A stretch of 56,477 bases of DNA from Streptococcus ovis DSM 16829 (GCF_000380125.1 NZ_KB904574.1:209419-265895), one strand, 5' to 3'. Counted from the stretch's first letter, positions 47,911 through 56,393 are shown. The notes: generated by a model not told the origin, from the letters alone. Translations and numbers: made by a program.

Positions 47911-48828
47911 ATGGAATTACAAACTTACCAATTTGGAGATATGACGCTTACGTGGTTAAGAGGTGCCGACAAATATACAGATGCTGGGACACTTTTTGGA
48001 CCAGTTCCAAAAGCAGTCTGGTCTCGATTTTTTCCCACAACCGAAGATGGTCTATTGGCTGATTTGACAGATCCAATTCTTATTTCCTATCAAGGAAAGC
48101 ATTATCTGATTGATGCCAGCCTAGGTACAGAAAAGTTAGACGAAAAACAACGACGTAATCTAGGAATTCTATCGGAAAATCGTGTGGTAGAAAGTTTAGA
48201 GAGTCTTGGATTAACTATTCAGGATATTGACTATGTCTTGATGACCCACATGCACAATGATCATGCTGGAGGTTTAACTTCGCTAAAAGATGGTGAAATC
48301 GTATCTACGTTTCCAAATGCCACCATTTATATTCAGGAAATTGAGTGGAACGAGGTACGTCATCCAAATAAACGAACACGGGGCACTTATCTAAAGGAAA
48401 ACTGGGAAGCTATTCAGAAACAAGTCGTGACATTCGGTGAATTTCTAGAGGTTCTTCCAGGGATTGAAATGCATCACACGGGAGGTCACAGTAATGGACA
48501 CAGCATTATTCTCCTGAAACAAGGCGACAAAACAATGATTCACATGTCTGATTTGCTGATAAGCCATGCACATCGCAATCCCCTGTGGGTAGCAGCAGTG
48601 GATGACTATCCAATGGATGCTATTGCGGCGAAAGAAAAATGGATGAAAATAGCTTATGAAAACAGTTATCAGTTCTTTTTCTACCATGATCAGTTCTATG
48701 CTGTGCTTGAATTTGACAAGAGTGGTCAGCAAGTTGTTGCATGTCTTGAACGGAAACGACCGCCGAGAGTTCCGTGGACTGATAAACAAGACAAACGTCT
48801 TCAAATCCCAGAAGGTTGCAGCCTTTAA
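47911..48828 (+). CDS. YtnP-like metallo-beta-lactamase-fold lactonase
   Basis: A 305-residue metallo-beta-lactamase-fold hydrolase. The zinc motif is THMHNDHAG with H113, H115, D117 and H118; HTGGHSNGH near residue 189 and HMSDLLISHAH supply the other ligands. Resemblance to B. subtilis YtnP, a quorum-quenching lactonase, is clear along the length (FPNATIYIQEIEWNEVRHPN). The start at 47911 follows AAAGGATGA; an upstream in-frame codon lies in the previous gene. Co-transcription with LysR and acyl-CoA dehydrogenase genes suggests a lactone or thioester substrate. Confidence 0.85.
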   Translation: MELQTYQFGDMTLTWLRGADKYTDAGTLFGPVPKAVWSRFFPTTEDGLLADLTDPILISYQGKHYLIDASLGTEKLDEKQRRNLGILSENRVVESLESLGLTIQDIDYVLMTHMHNDHAGGLTSLKDGEIVSTFPNATIYIQEIEWNEVRHPNKRTRGTYLKENWEAIQKQVVTFGEFLEVLPGIEMHHTGGHSNGHSIILLKQGDKTMIHMSDLLISHAHRNPLWVAAVDDYPMDAIAAKEKWMKIAYENSYQFFFYHDQFYAVLEFDKSGQQVVACLERKRPPRVPWTDKQDKRLQIPEGCSL

Positions 48829-48841
48829 AATCGATTAAATG

Positions 48842-48870
48842 AAAACACAGGAGTTTTTCCTGTGTTTTTT
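48842..48870 (+). terminator. Intrinsic terminator after the YtnP-like gene
   Basis: AAAACACAGGA (48842-48852) pairs with TCCTGTGTTTT (48858-48868), followed by Ts. It can also serve the converging xerS transcript. Confidence 0.85.
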
Positions 48871-48874
48871 AAAT

Positions 48875-48914
48875 ATCTATAATTTACATAATATATGTTA
48901 TGTAAATTATAGAT
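48875..48914. repeat. 17-bp inverted repeat at the 3' end of xerS
   Basis: The arms at 48875-48891 and 48898-48914 are perfect inverted copies around TATATG. The right arm covers the xerS stop codon. The inner 24 bp, TTTACATAA-N6-TTATGTAAA, also occurs after topA at 34010-34033. Confidence 0.85.
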
Positions 48915-49977
48915 TATCTAATGCGTTTTTCTGCTCATCATTGACAATATGGGTATAGAGGTCTGTAACTTGCGTGTTGGCGTGCCCTAGTTGATGACTG
49001 ACCAGCACTTGTGATTTGGTCGCATCATAGAGGCGTGTTGCGAGAGTGTGTCGTAATTTATGGGGTGTCACACGAATCTTGAAGTCAGCAGAGTACTTGG
49101 CGACCATTTTTTCGATAGAAGAAGCGTCAATACGGTTTGGGACACCTCGATACTCTGTTAAAAAGAAGGCTAAGTCTGTTTTTTCAGCCTTGTAGCGTTG
49201 TTGGCGAATGGCAGCATAAGCTTCGAGATAGGGCTTTGCAAAGCCAGCAACATTGACAGAGTCCCGTTTTCCGCCCTTACGAGTGACCTCAATGATCATC
49301 ATTTTGAGATTAACATCCTTCAAATCAAGATTCACAGCTTCAGAAAGGCGGACACCAGAAGCCAGTAGCAAAGCTAAAATGGCTAAATCACGTTCTTTAT
49401 TTTTTCGGAAAGATGATTTGGCACGATTGGAAAGTTTGTTCTCATATTCACAATCTATATACTCTAAAAAATCCATGGTCTCATCGCCTAAAAAGAGTTT
49501 TTGCTTGATGTTTTCTGCACGAGCCGCCAGTGTCTCACGTTTTTTCTGAGTGGAGACCTTTTTCATAACATTTCGGTAGAAATAAGGTTCTCCTTGGTCG
49601 TTTTCGACCTCCTCAGTCAGATATTTGTACAGGCTGGATAAAGCCGATAAGGTTCGGTTAATCGTTGTCTGAGAGACACCGTTCTGGGTTGTATTGGCAT
49701 TGAGCAAAGGTCGTTCCCGTAAATAAAGAATAAAGGCCTCCATGTCTTTTTTTGTTAAAGTTTCTAGTCTATCTAAAGGAATATCGGCTAATTGATGAAC
49801 AGATACCAGATCAGCATCAATCAGCCATTCAAAGAAACGTCGATATTCCTTCAAGTATTCGTACAAGGTTGTAAAACTATAGGGAACAGCCAATTTTGAT
49901 TGATAGTAGTCCAGGACATACCAGGGCATCACAGATTTTAATTCTTCAATTTTTTCCAATAATAATTCACGTCGCAT
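48907..49977 (-). CDS. xerS: Tyrosine recombinase XerS
   Basis: The single chromosome-dimer-resolution recombinase of streptococci and lactococci, which acts at dif_SL. The 356-residue protein has the whole catalytic set: R210 in [10 protein letters not shown]306 and R309 in [10 protein letters not shown]332 in LGHANTQ and the nucleophile Y341 in TDLYTHI. The start at 49977 gives exactly the family length and N-terminus ([14 protein letters not shown]) with AGGAGA seven bases upstream; 13 extra in-frame codons upstream are not used. It is divergent from its dif site, whose edge supplies its -35 box. Confidence 0.97.
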   Translation of the reverse strand: MRRELLLEKIEELKSVMPWYVLDYYQSKLAVPYSFTTLYEYLKEYRRFFEWLIDADLVSVHQLADIPLDRLETLTKKDMEAFILYLRERPLLNANTTQNGVSQTTINRTLSALSSLYKYLTEEVENDQGEPYFYRNVMKKVSTQKKRETLAARAENIKQKLFLGDETMDFLEYIDCEYENKLSNRAKSSFRKNKERDLAILALLLASGVRLSEAVNLDLKDVNLKMMIIEVTRKGGKRDSVNVAGFAKPYLEAYAAIRQQRYKAEKTDLAFFLTEYRGVPNRIDASSIEKMVAKYSADFKIRVTPHKLRHTLATRLYDATKSQVLVSHQLGHANTQVTDLYTHIVNDEQKNALDNL

Positions 49978-50006
49978 CGTATATTCTCCTAAATTTCTAT
50001 ACAAGT

Positions 50007-50035
50007 AGTATAACACGTATATAGATATATTTCAA
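50007..50035 (-). promoter_or_regulatory. xerS promoter, with -35 inside dif
   Basis: On the minus strand TTGAAA (50035-50030), 17 bases, TATACT (50012-50007). The -35 hexamer is the terminal six bases of the dif site, so XerS bound to dif should hinder its own transcription. Confidence 0.7.
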
Positions 50036-50060
50036 GAAAATTATAGTTTTTCGGAAAGAT
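50030..50060 (-). other. dif_SL chromosome dimer resolution site
   Basis: A 31-bp sequence that, read on the minus strand, starts ATCTTTCCGAAAAACTATAA and ends TTTTCTTGAAA. This corresponds to the known streptococcal/lactococcal dif_SL site, which lies next to xerS. It marks the replication terminus, and gene orientation in the window changes here. The match to the published site is from memory. Confidence 0.9.
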
Positions 50061-50070
50061 GATAAAGGAC

Positions 50071-50229
50071 ATTTTTCTACAATAACCAAAAAAATTTTTC
50101 TAGGATAAATCAGCTAAAAATGTACTTAATTCAAGGCTAAACTGGAATTTCTAGATACCTTCATTTTTCTATAAAAGTGTACTTTATTAACGACAAAACT
50201 GGAAATTTTTTCAAAAGTACATTTTTCTA
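50071..50229. repeat. Short repeats in the non-coding element end next to dif
   Basis: ATTTTTCTA occurs four times (50071, 50094, 50163, 50221). Two degenerate units of about 57 bp are seen: TGTACTT at 50121 and 50178, AAACTGGAA at 50139 and 50196, ATTTTTCTA at 50163 and 50221. The second unit ends in AAGTACA, the inverse of TGTACTT. They could be arm-type recombinase-binding sites. Confidence 0.65.
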
Positions 50230-50292
50230 TTTAATTTGATACCTAAAACTATGTTTTCGGACATAGAGATCCCCCCATTTTTTACATAAATT

Positions 50293-50323
50293 TAAAACAG
50301 ATCTATATTTTAGACCTGTTTTA
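50293..50323 (-). terminator. Hairpin after the zinc-ribbon gene
   Basis: TAAAACAG (50293-50300) and CTGTTTTA (50316-50323) are inverted arms with further pairing TCTA/TAGA inside. They abut the stop codon of the minus-strand gene. Confidence 0.6.
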
Positions 50324-52177
50324 TTATTTCTTAAATTGAACAAAATGAGCTCGTTTTCTTCTAAATCCTTTACATATCGAACATGGCTCTTGATTTCTTA
50401 TCTCACACATTATTCTATTTTTAATAGATGCCTTATAGCGATGTTCGGGATTATTGTTGCAAATCCACCATACTTGCTGTCTGCTATTTTCTGTATGATT
50501 TTCTGGATTTCCAAGCAACATATTGTTTAGATAATCCCATTCTTTCAATAAATGAGGGTATGTTTCGCTCATGTTATTTTCTACATAAGGAACATCTAAT
50601 TTATTACAACTGGGACAGACATTATCGATACTTACCGTATCAGTTAAGTATCTGTTCAGTACTACATTGATACTTTCTCTGTAGCTTATTTGACATTTAT
50701 TACAGCGCCAACTGTAGTTTCTATTGCTTTTGTAATCTAGGATAACAGATTCTGTAGTAATATTGTTTTCTGTATCCCAGATTGTTTTCAATTCAGGATA
50801 AAGATCAAATAAGGTATTTACACCCTTTAAAGGCAACTCATTATTACAATACGGACAGCAACTTTGAATTTCTCTTCGAATTGGTATAGAGCAAAGATAG
50901 TCATTTTTACAATCTGAGCAATTCCACCAATATTTCTTAGTTTCTACATTTGTGAGGGCTAGAAACATAGGTATTTTATTTTTTTCACTCCACTCTTTGA
51001 TAAGAATGGGTTCGTTATGCAGAGAATTATTTTTAAATACACTGGTTGACCATTCACAGAAATTTGGGCAGGATTGAACAAATACGTTTTTAGAGTCTGT
51101 TCGAGTAATCATTTCTTTTGGACTGCATTCAAATGAAATATCGCAACAAGGACACATCCAAGTAATTTCTTCAGTAGATTGGTGCCAATAATCTGTTAGA
51201 CTTTCCAGGTTATTTGGATGTAAAAATTGTTTTAGATATGGATGGGTTTTATCTAGTGTATTAAAGCCTCTCAACATTTCTTTGTTGCTACAAAATGGGC
51301 AACTATGGTTAGTCCTTTCATAGACTTTACATGAATAGGAACCCTTGCATTTTGAACAACTCCATATTACAGGCATATCTGAAAGCGCATCAACTTGATT
51401 AGGTGATATGTTATTCTCTTCTGACCATTCATCAATGTAGTCTGGTGTTAAAAAATCCAATGGTGCATTTGTTGATGAATTCTGTAATGGGTTATTAAAA
51501 CTTGCATTGCATTCAGTACAATAACTGCCGTTTCGCCTTATTCTAGCGAACAAACTATCAATTGGCATTGTGAAATCATAACGACACTTGTCACAGTTCC
51601 AATGCATAGGTTTTGTAACATTTGTGTTCAGCCTTAATTCATTGAATTGAATATCATTCAACTCATCGTTATATATTTGTCCTAGATTCGGATAGACTTC
51701 AGTATAGTAATTTTGATACGATAACTCATTACAACCAATATGGAATATTTCCTTTTCCTCAGACTGAAATAATCTTAAATTTATAGCTGCATCTCTCCAG
51801 GAGCTATGACAAGTTGGACATTTAAGTTGGAATATATGTCTAGAGTTAAATCTTTGATTCTGTAGTAAGTGACTAATCGTTTCTCTATCCTCACGATGAT
51901 AATTTATATAATTCTCAAAGTCAGGAAACATAGCTTTGATGCTATTTATCTCACTAATAAGAACTTTTCCAAGATTGCAACAAGGGCAAAAATCGGGAAT
52001 CTTCAGACTTATTTTATAAATGTCATTGATTTTAGCCTCCCATTGATACGAACAGCTGGGGCATATCCAGTTTGCATAATGCCGACTATTTACTTTTGTA
52101 CTTTCTAAATCCAATATATTCAAGTTCAAATTCCAGTATAACAGCATACCTGGCACTTCTTTTATTGTTTTTATCAT
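50324..52177 (-). CDS. Protein of eight zinc-ribbon repeats (DUF4379-like)
   Basis: A 617-residue protein built of about eight copies of a 65-80-residue unit. Each unit has a W-x-C-x-x-C (or close) pair, an aromatic/hydrophobic strand, then a C-x-x-C pair before a CN or CS turn; several are linked by an EW-x3-N segment (IKEWSEKN, IDEWSEEN). This matches the probable zinc-ribbon domain often found in phage and mobile-element proteins, sometimes fused to Vsr-like nucleases; no nuclease domain is seen here. The eighth unit is degenerate (CNNNPEH). It is the last gene of the recombinase operon. Function unknown; DNA or RNA binding is likely. Confidence 0.75.
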   Translation of the reverse strand: MIKTIKEVPGMLLYWNLNLNILDLESTKVNSRHYANWICPSCSYQWEAKINDIYKISLKIPDFCPCCNLGKVLISEINSIKAMFPDFENYINYHREDRETISHLLQNQRFNSRHIFQLKCPTCHSSWRDAAINLRLFQSEEKEIFHIGCNELSYQNYYTEVYPNLGQIYNDELNDIQFNELRLNTNVTKPMHWNCDKCRYDFTMPIDSLFARIRRNGSYCTECNASFNNPLQNSSTNAPLDFLTPDYIDEWSEENNISPNQVDALSDMPVIWSCSKCKGSYSCKVYERTNHSCPFCSNKEMLRGFNTLDKTHPYLKQFLHPNNLESLTDYWHQSTEEITWMCPCCDISFECSPKEMITRTDSKNVFVQSCPNFCEWSTSVFKNNSLHNEPILIKEWSEKNKIPMFLALTNVETKKYWWNCSDCKNDYLCSIPIRREIQSCCPYCNNELPLKGVNTLFDLYPELKTIWDTENNITTESVILDYKSNRNYSWRCNKCQISYRESINVVLNRYLTDTVSIDNVCPSCNKLDVPYVENNMSETYPHLLKEWDYLNNMLLGNPENHTENSRQQVWWICNNNPEHRYKASIKNRIMCEIRNQEPCSICKGFRRKRAHFVQFKK

Positions 52178-52187
52178 ACTTCATCTC

Positions 52188-52889
52188 TCAATAATTTGTT
52201 TTGCTATCTAGTAAATTTTTTATATTTACAATTTTATTTTTAGCTCCATCATTGTTGGTTGATTTTGATTGAAAATCAATTTTTGAATCTGCTGTAATAA
52301 TCTGACTTGCTAGATAATCATCAGAAATGATTCTATTCTCTGATTTCAAAAGACCCTCTGCTTTTAATAGTTCGTTAGCAATTTCAGGATAGACAGTAGT
52401 TTTGATGATACTTTTAAGTGAGCTGATTTCATCCATTAATACCTTGCACTCTTCAATATTACTTGATGTCAATTCAAGTTGATCCTTTAACTTTTTATTC
52501 TCAATTACCAGAACTTCTGCTTCATCTTTATACTTTAAAGCCACTTCAACAATCCCTTTATAGTATTTGTTCAGTTCAACTAGTGCTGAACGGATTGCCC
52601 TGGGTGTTCGATTGGTCATCATAAAACTGTCTATATCTAAGGTCTTGTAAGTAATGATAGTTTGAAATTCTTCATCCTCTGCCTCAGCTTTTCGTTTCTC
52701 GATAGTTAATCGAAAATTTTTATTTCGCCTCAAGGTAGTATCGGTAACTTCGGGAAAACCTGTAACTCTTAAGTAATCACCGAATTTTGGTAATTTGAAC
52801 AAAGAAATATCATTTGAACACTCATTTAAGACATATTCCTCGAATTTTTCGAATAAATCTTCATCAGAAATTAGTCTTCTTCTAGCCAT
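52188..52889 (-). CDS. Coiled-coil protein in the position of TnpC
   Basis: A 233-residue charged protein. The first 75 residues look like a small DNA-binding head (ARRRLISDEDLF, then TDTTLRRNKNFRLTIEKRK); residues about 105-175 form a heptad-rich coiled coil. Tn554-type elements carry a small coiled-coil accessory protein, TnpC, after their two recombinases, and this gene has that place, overlapping the upstream recombinase by eight bases. The sequence itself does not prove kinship. Confidence 0.55.
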   Translation of the reverse strand: MARRRLISDEDLFEKFEEYVLNECSNDISLFKLPKFGDYLRVTGFPEVTDTTLRRNKNFRLTIEKRKAEAEDEEFQTIITYKTLDIDSFMMTNRTPRAIRSALVELNKYYKGIVEVALKYKDEAEVLVIENKKLKDQLELTSSNIEECKVLMDEISSLKSIIKTTVYPEIANELLKAEGLLKSENRIISDDYLASQIITADSKIDFQSKSTNNDGAKNKIVNIKNLLDSKTNY

Positions 52890-54543
52890 TTAACCCCTCC
52901 GCTTTAAACATTTGTTTCGCACCTAAATACTCTTGATACGAGTGGCTTACAGACGATAGCTTCAAAAGTGCCTCGCCAATATCTTCCATATTCCCCTTGC
53001 CTTGTCTAACTCGTTTTACAGCCTCATCAACAATAAGGGCTTCTTGGTCAACTGACTTCTTGTAAGTCTTATCCATTGAAAAATACTCTTTTCCAGCCTT
53101 GCGATAGAACGGACAACTCGTACAAGCTCCAAGTTCTGCATGATTACTGATAACTTTTAGACAATCTGAGTAATCACCCGAAGCAAACCTCGGTGAGTAG
53201 CACCGTCCTTTGTTTTCTAATTGAACAAACGCCTTTCCTACTGTATATCTAGGTTGTGCCTTACTAATCTCATAAGTTGTTTGTGAACTAGTCAGCTTAC
53301 GAAATACTTGATAGCTTCGACATTCTATGAATTGACTAAGATTTGAAAAATAATGTGACGAAGTTGCTACGTTATCATGGCCTGCAAGCAACATTGCAGT
53401 TACTGGGCTAGCCCCTTCAGCAATTAGGTTGATCATTGCAATATGTCTAGTGTCTCCGATATGGATAAAGTTGATTTCCTTATCTTCCAATCGAGATATG
53501 GGATCGATGTAATGTACTTGATAGCCATATTTCACCTCAATAATCTCATTAAAGAAATACTTTAATATGGTGTTGATATTTTGATACGTTAAAAAGCGGT
53601 TATTGATACCTGTCTTTCTATTCCAACGCTGATAATGCGTATCGGTTACAAAAAGTGTATTTAATTTTGTTGACTCTAAATCTTGTGTTAATTTTAAGTA
53701 ATGTTGGATTGATTGAGCAAGATTAGTGGGAATCTCATAGGTCGTTAAGTAATAGTCTTCAGTAATTTTATGTGAAATCGCCTTCTCTCTTCCTTTTAGG
53801 TTATTTCTTCTAAGAGTTAGATAATACTTACCATTCTTCTCAGATAGACAGTCTCTTTGAGTCAATAAAAATTCCCGTGGTCGTAAGGGAACTACTGCTG
53901 TAATTTGCCACCAAAGATAAATTGGGTAGTAAAACAACCTTTCAGTTTCAGGGAGGGGTTGAGACCAATAGTCAGTTAGGATATCGTTAAATGCAAAATA
54001 GGACTGAAATTGGGCTAGTTGACGCTGTTGCTTTGATTTTGATTGATATTGCAATGCAATCACATGATCTAGTTGTTCCAAGAATTGATTCATTTGTGAA
54101 TCTTCAACGCAAGGTAGACTTGCAAAAAAGTCAAAACATAAGTTGGGAGCTGATAATTTGATATTTGCCATATCCGATACAACATTTTGCTTTGTTGTTT
54201 TTACTAATCTTTTTACATCTCGTAAAAAGATTTGCAAAGTGGTCAGGACATGCTGTTCCATAGATAAGACTACATATGACTTCAAATATTCAATAAATGA
54301 ATGGTAAGTAAAACCTGTCAATGTCTCAAAATATCGTTCATATTGAAATCTGTTAACATTGAAGAGAAAATTTACATTAGCATATTCATTAGTTAATAAC
54401 CATTTTCCTGATTCAAAATCAGGAGTAAGAATGATATCTTTTTCATAATAGTCCTTAAAATACACATGTGCCTTATCAACCATGACTTGATCGATTTCGG
54501 TAATACTTTTAATGGTTTGAAATAGCTTTGCTTCTGTAATCAA
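52882..54543 (-). CDS. Tyrosine-type recombinase/integrase
   Basis: A 553-residue site-specific recombinase. The catalytic domain (about 205-410) has R221 in VVPLRPREF, H361 and R366-H367 in HIGDTRH, H389 in LLAGHDN and nucleophile Y398 in SSHYFS. After it comes an unusual C-terminal region with a cysteine cluster (GRCYS, DCLKV, ACTSCPFY), probably zinc-binding, as in large Tn554-type recombinases. The N-terminal 200 residues would hold the core-binding domain. It overlaps the upstream gene by four bases. Confidence 0.85.
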   Translation of the reverse strand: MITEAKLFQTIKSITEIDQVMVDKAHVYFKDYYEKDIILTPDFESGKWLLTNEYANVNFLFNVNRFQYERYFETLTGFTYHSFIEYLKSYVVLSMEQHVLTTLQIFLRDVKRLVKTTKQNVVSDMANIKLSAPNLCFDFFASLPCVEDSQMNQFLEQLDHVIALQYQSKSKQQRQLAQFQSYFAFNDILTDYWSQPLPETERLFYYPIYLWWQITAVVPLRPREFLLTQRDCLSEKNGKYYLTLRRNNLKGREKAISHKITEDYYLTTYEIPTNLAQSIQHYLKLTQDLESTKLNTLFVTDTHYQRWNRKTGINNRFLTYQNINTILKYFFNEIIEVKYGYQVHYIDPISRLEDKEINFIHIGDTRHIAMINLIAEGASPVTAMLLAGHDNVATSSHYFSNLSQFIECRSYQVFRKLTSSQTTYEISKAQPRYTVGKAFVQLENKGRCYSPRFASGDYSDCLKVISNHAELGACTSCPFYRKAGKEYFSMDKTYKKSVDQEALIVDEAVKRVRQGKGNMEDIGEALLKLSSVSHSYQEYLGAKQMFKAEGLNG

Positions 54544-56393
54544 TGGATTAACTCCTTTATTATTTCTTCATAGTCATTCAAGACTTCTTCACCGTATTGC
54601 TCAGAAAGCGACTGTAGCATTTCAGTCAAACAGGGCTTCAACTGCAATTCCAATATTGCTTTTATCTTTCCTTTTTCTAAATCATCTATTACTTCGTTAT
54701 AACGATGGTTCAAACGATTAAATTCTCCGATGAGAAGCAAAAGCGTTGATTTCGTCTGCAATTCATATTGACAACCTACACAATGCTGCTTGTCGATGTA
54801 GGGGCAAAGTTTACCAAGTGCAGATAACAAGCACATGCTTTCGGTCTGTTTGGAAAATGCTTCTCCATTACCGATTCTATGGCAAACTGTCAATAATTGT
54901 TGAGGACTCAATTGCTCTTGAATAACTGTTTTTAGCGCATTCTGCGAGCGAGAATCAGCTCTTATACTAATTTCTAAAGTTTTTTCTATTTCCGCAGGTG
55001 TCAGATCTAATTCTTTAATCATCCGTGTTTGTTGACTTGGAGTCAGCTCTTTGTACTTACCTCTCGTTACAATCGTCAATAACATTGATGGAACCATTGA
55101 TAGTACACCTCTCTCAAATAGTTCTTTTGCAACCATTTCAGGCTGCACTTGTCCTAATTGAGCATCCTTTAAGTATGTTGACGTCGTTTGAGCAAATTCA
55201 TCGTAAGAGCCTTTGTGACTTCTAGCTAAGGCTGCTAAGAAATACCCTTTTATGTTGAGTTCAGATTTCTCCTCTATGACATCATCGGCGAGCATCGCGA
55301 CAGCTTGGAGATATGATTTATTTGCTGAACGGCTACTAAAGTTTCTTTCTAAAAATAAGCTACCAATTTCTTCTCCCATGTATCTATGAATTCGTTCATA
55401 GTCGGATATCTTCCTGATTAGAGGTGACTCAGAAGCTTGTTTGTTTGCTATTTGATAATGTGCCTCACAGATAGCCAGGAGTGTTCCAATCAGCACCTGA
55501 CAGCTCTCAGGCACATGGAATTTCAATTGGCTGACATTTGAAGCTCTCTTAGTCTTGTTTGGAGTAATGTTGAGATATGTCAATCTTGTGGTAATACTAA
55601 GGAGTGTTCGCCTTGCCTCACCAGTAGTCCAAGTACCATTCTTGACTGCCCTTAGTATGTCGTTAGGAACACGAGATAATTTGGGGTGTCCAATTCTTTC
55701 CAAATCTGTAGTTCTAAAGGCACATATAAAATGGAGTGCAAGATAAAGCCAAGTGTCAGCGTAATCTTTAGATTGGGCTGCAAGGTAAAGCATGTTATTT
55801 TTTTGAATATAGTCATCATTAAAAAGATAAAACATCAATTGTAAGTAGTCATTCAACTCGTATGCTCCGTTTTTATCTTCAAGCGTATAACGATTCGTCA
55901 TAACATAAGAGTTTCTGTAATGTGTCACACCTTTCCCTAATAACCAATCAGAAAATGATATCAACTCTTTACCATGAGACTTGCTCAGAGCTTCGGTTGC
56001 GTATTCGATGAGTTTTTCAAGGTTTCGATCATTATATAGAAAAATGTCTTTCTCCAAGTAATAACTAAGAAAATCCATCAGATAAAATTGACTAGCTTCT
56101 TCAAGATTTTGAATAGTTACAAATTCTTTAAAATATTGGTGTGACATGGGAAATTTTTGTTTAAAAATTGCCTCCATCGATTCAATTCCAGGCTCAGTTG
56201 TCAAAAAGCTAACTATTCGCTTCTTTAAAAGCTGAGTATCATGATCTTTAATACACTGATTATCTTTATTTATCCCAATATAAAACCACTTATTATCTAA
56301 TAAATATTGACTTATCTTCTCTCTCATTTTTGGAGTATCTGCATTTAACTCTATTAAAAGAGCTTCAAGAAATCTTTTTAAATCGACTGCCAC
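54540..56393 (-). CDS. Large recombinase-like protein with degenerate tyrosine-recombinase core
   Basis: A 617-residue protein. A region at about 210-410 can be aligned by eye to a tyrosine recombinase: R227 in CAFRTTDLERI, R355 in SSRSANKS, H393 in RSHKGS and Y407 in TTSTYL, but the usual HxxR box is not clear. A C-terminal cysteine cluster (C530, C538, C541) parallels that of the next gene. The GTG start overlaps the upstream stop (TAGTG). It may be a partner recombinase that is active, partly active or structural; identification is moderate. Confidence 0.6.
   Translation of the reverse strand: MAVDLKRFLEALLIELNADTPKMREKISQYLLDNKWFYIGINKDNQCIKDHDTQLLKKRIVSFLTTEPGIESMEAIFKQKFPMSHQYFKEFVTIQNLEEASQFYLMDFLSYYLEKDIFLYNDRNLEKLIEYATEALSKSHGKELISFSDWLLGKGVTHYRNSYVMTNRYTLEDKNGAYELNDYLQLMFYLFNDDYIQKNNMLYLAAQSKDYADTWLYLALHFICAFRTTDLERIGHPKLSRVPNDILRAVKNGTWTTGEARRTLLSITTRLTYLNITPNKTKRASNVSQLKFHVPESCQVLIGTLLAICEAHYQIANKQASESPLIRKISDYERIHRYMGEEIGSLFLERNFSSRSANKSYLQAVAMLADDVIEEKSELNIKGYFLAALARSHKGSYDEFAQTTSTYLKDAQLGQVQPEMVAKELFERGVLSMVPSMLLTIVTRGKYKELTPSQQTRMIKELDLTPAEIEKTLEISIRADSRSQNALKTVIQEQLSPQQLLTVCHRIGNGEAFSKQTESMCLLSALGKLCPYIDKQHCVGCQYELQTKSTLLLLIGEFNRLNHRYNEVIDDLEKGKIKAILELQLKPCLTEMLQSLSEQYGEEVLNDYEEIIKELIH

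Noticed and set aside
49978-50016. A 13-codon N-terminal extension of xerS
   Set aside because: The shorter form has the usual 356 residues and the Shine-Dalgarno sequence; the extension covers the promoter -10.
50071-50229. A CRISPR-like array next to dif
   Set aside because: The repeats are short, degenerate and unevenly spaced, and no cas genes are near. They fit recombinase-binding sites better.
50268-50290. A polypurine tract of a retroelement (on the minus strand)
   Set aside because: No reverse transcriptase or long terminal repeat is seen; a short homopolymer run alone is not evidence.
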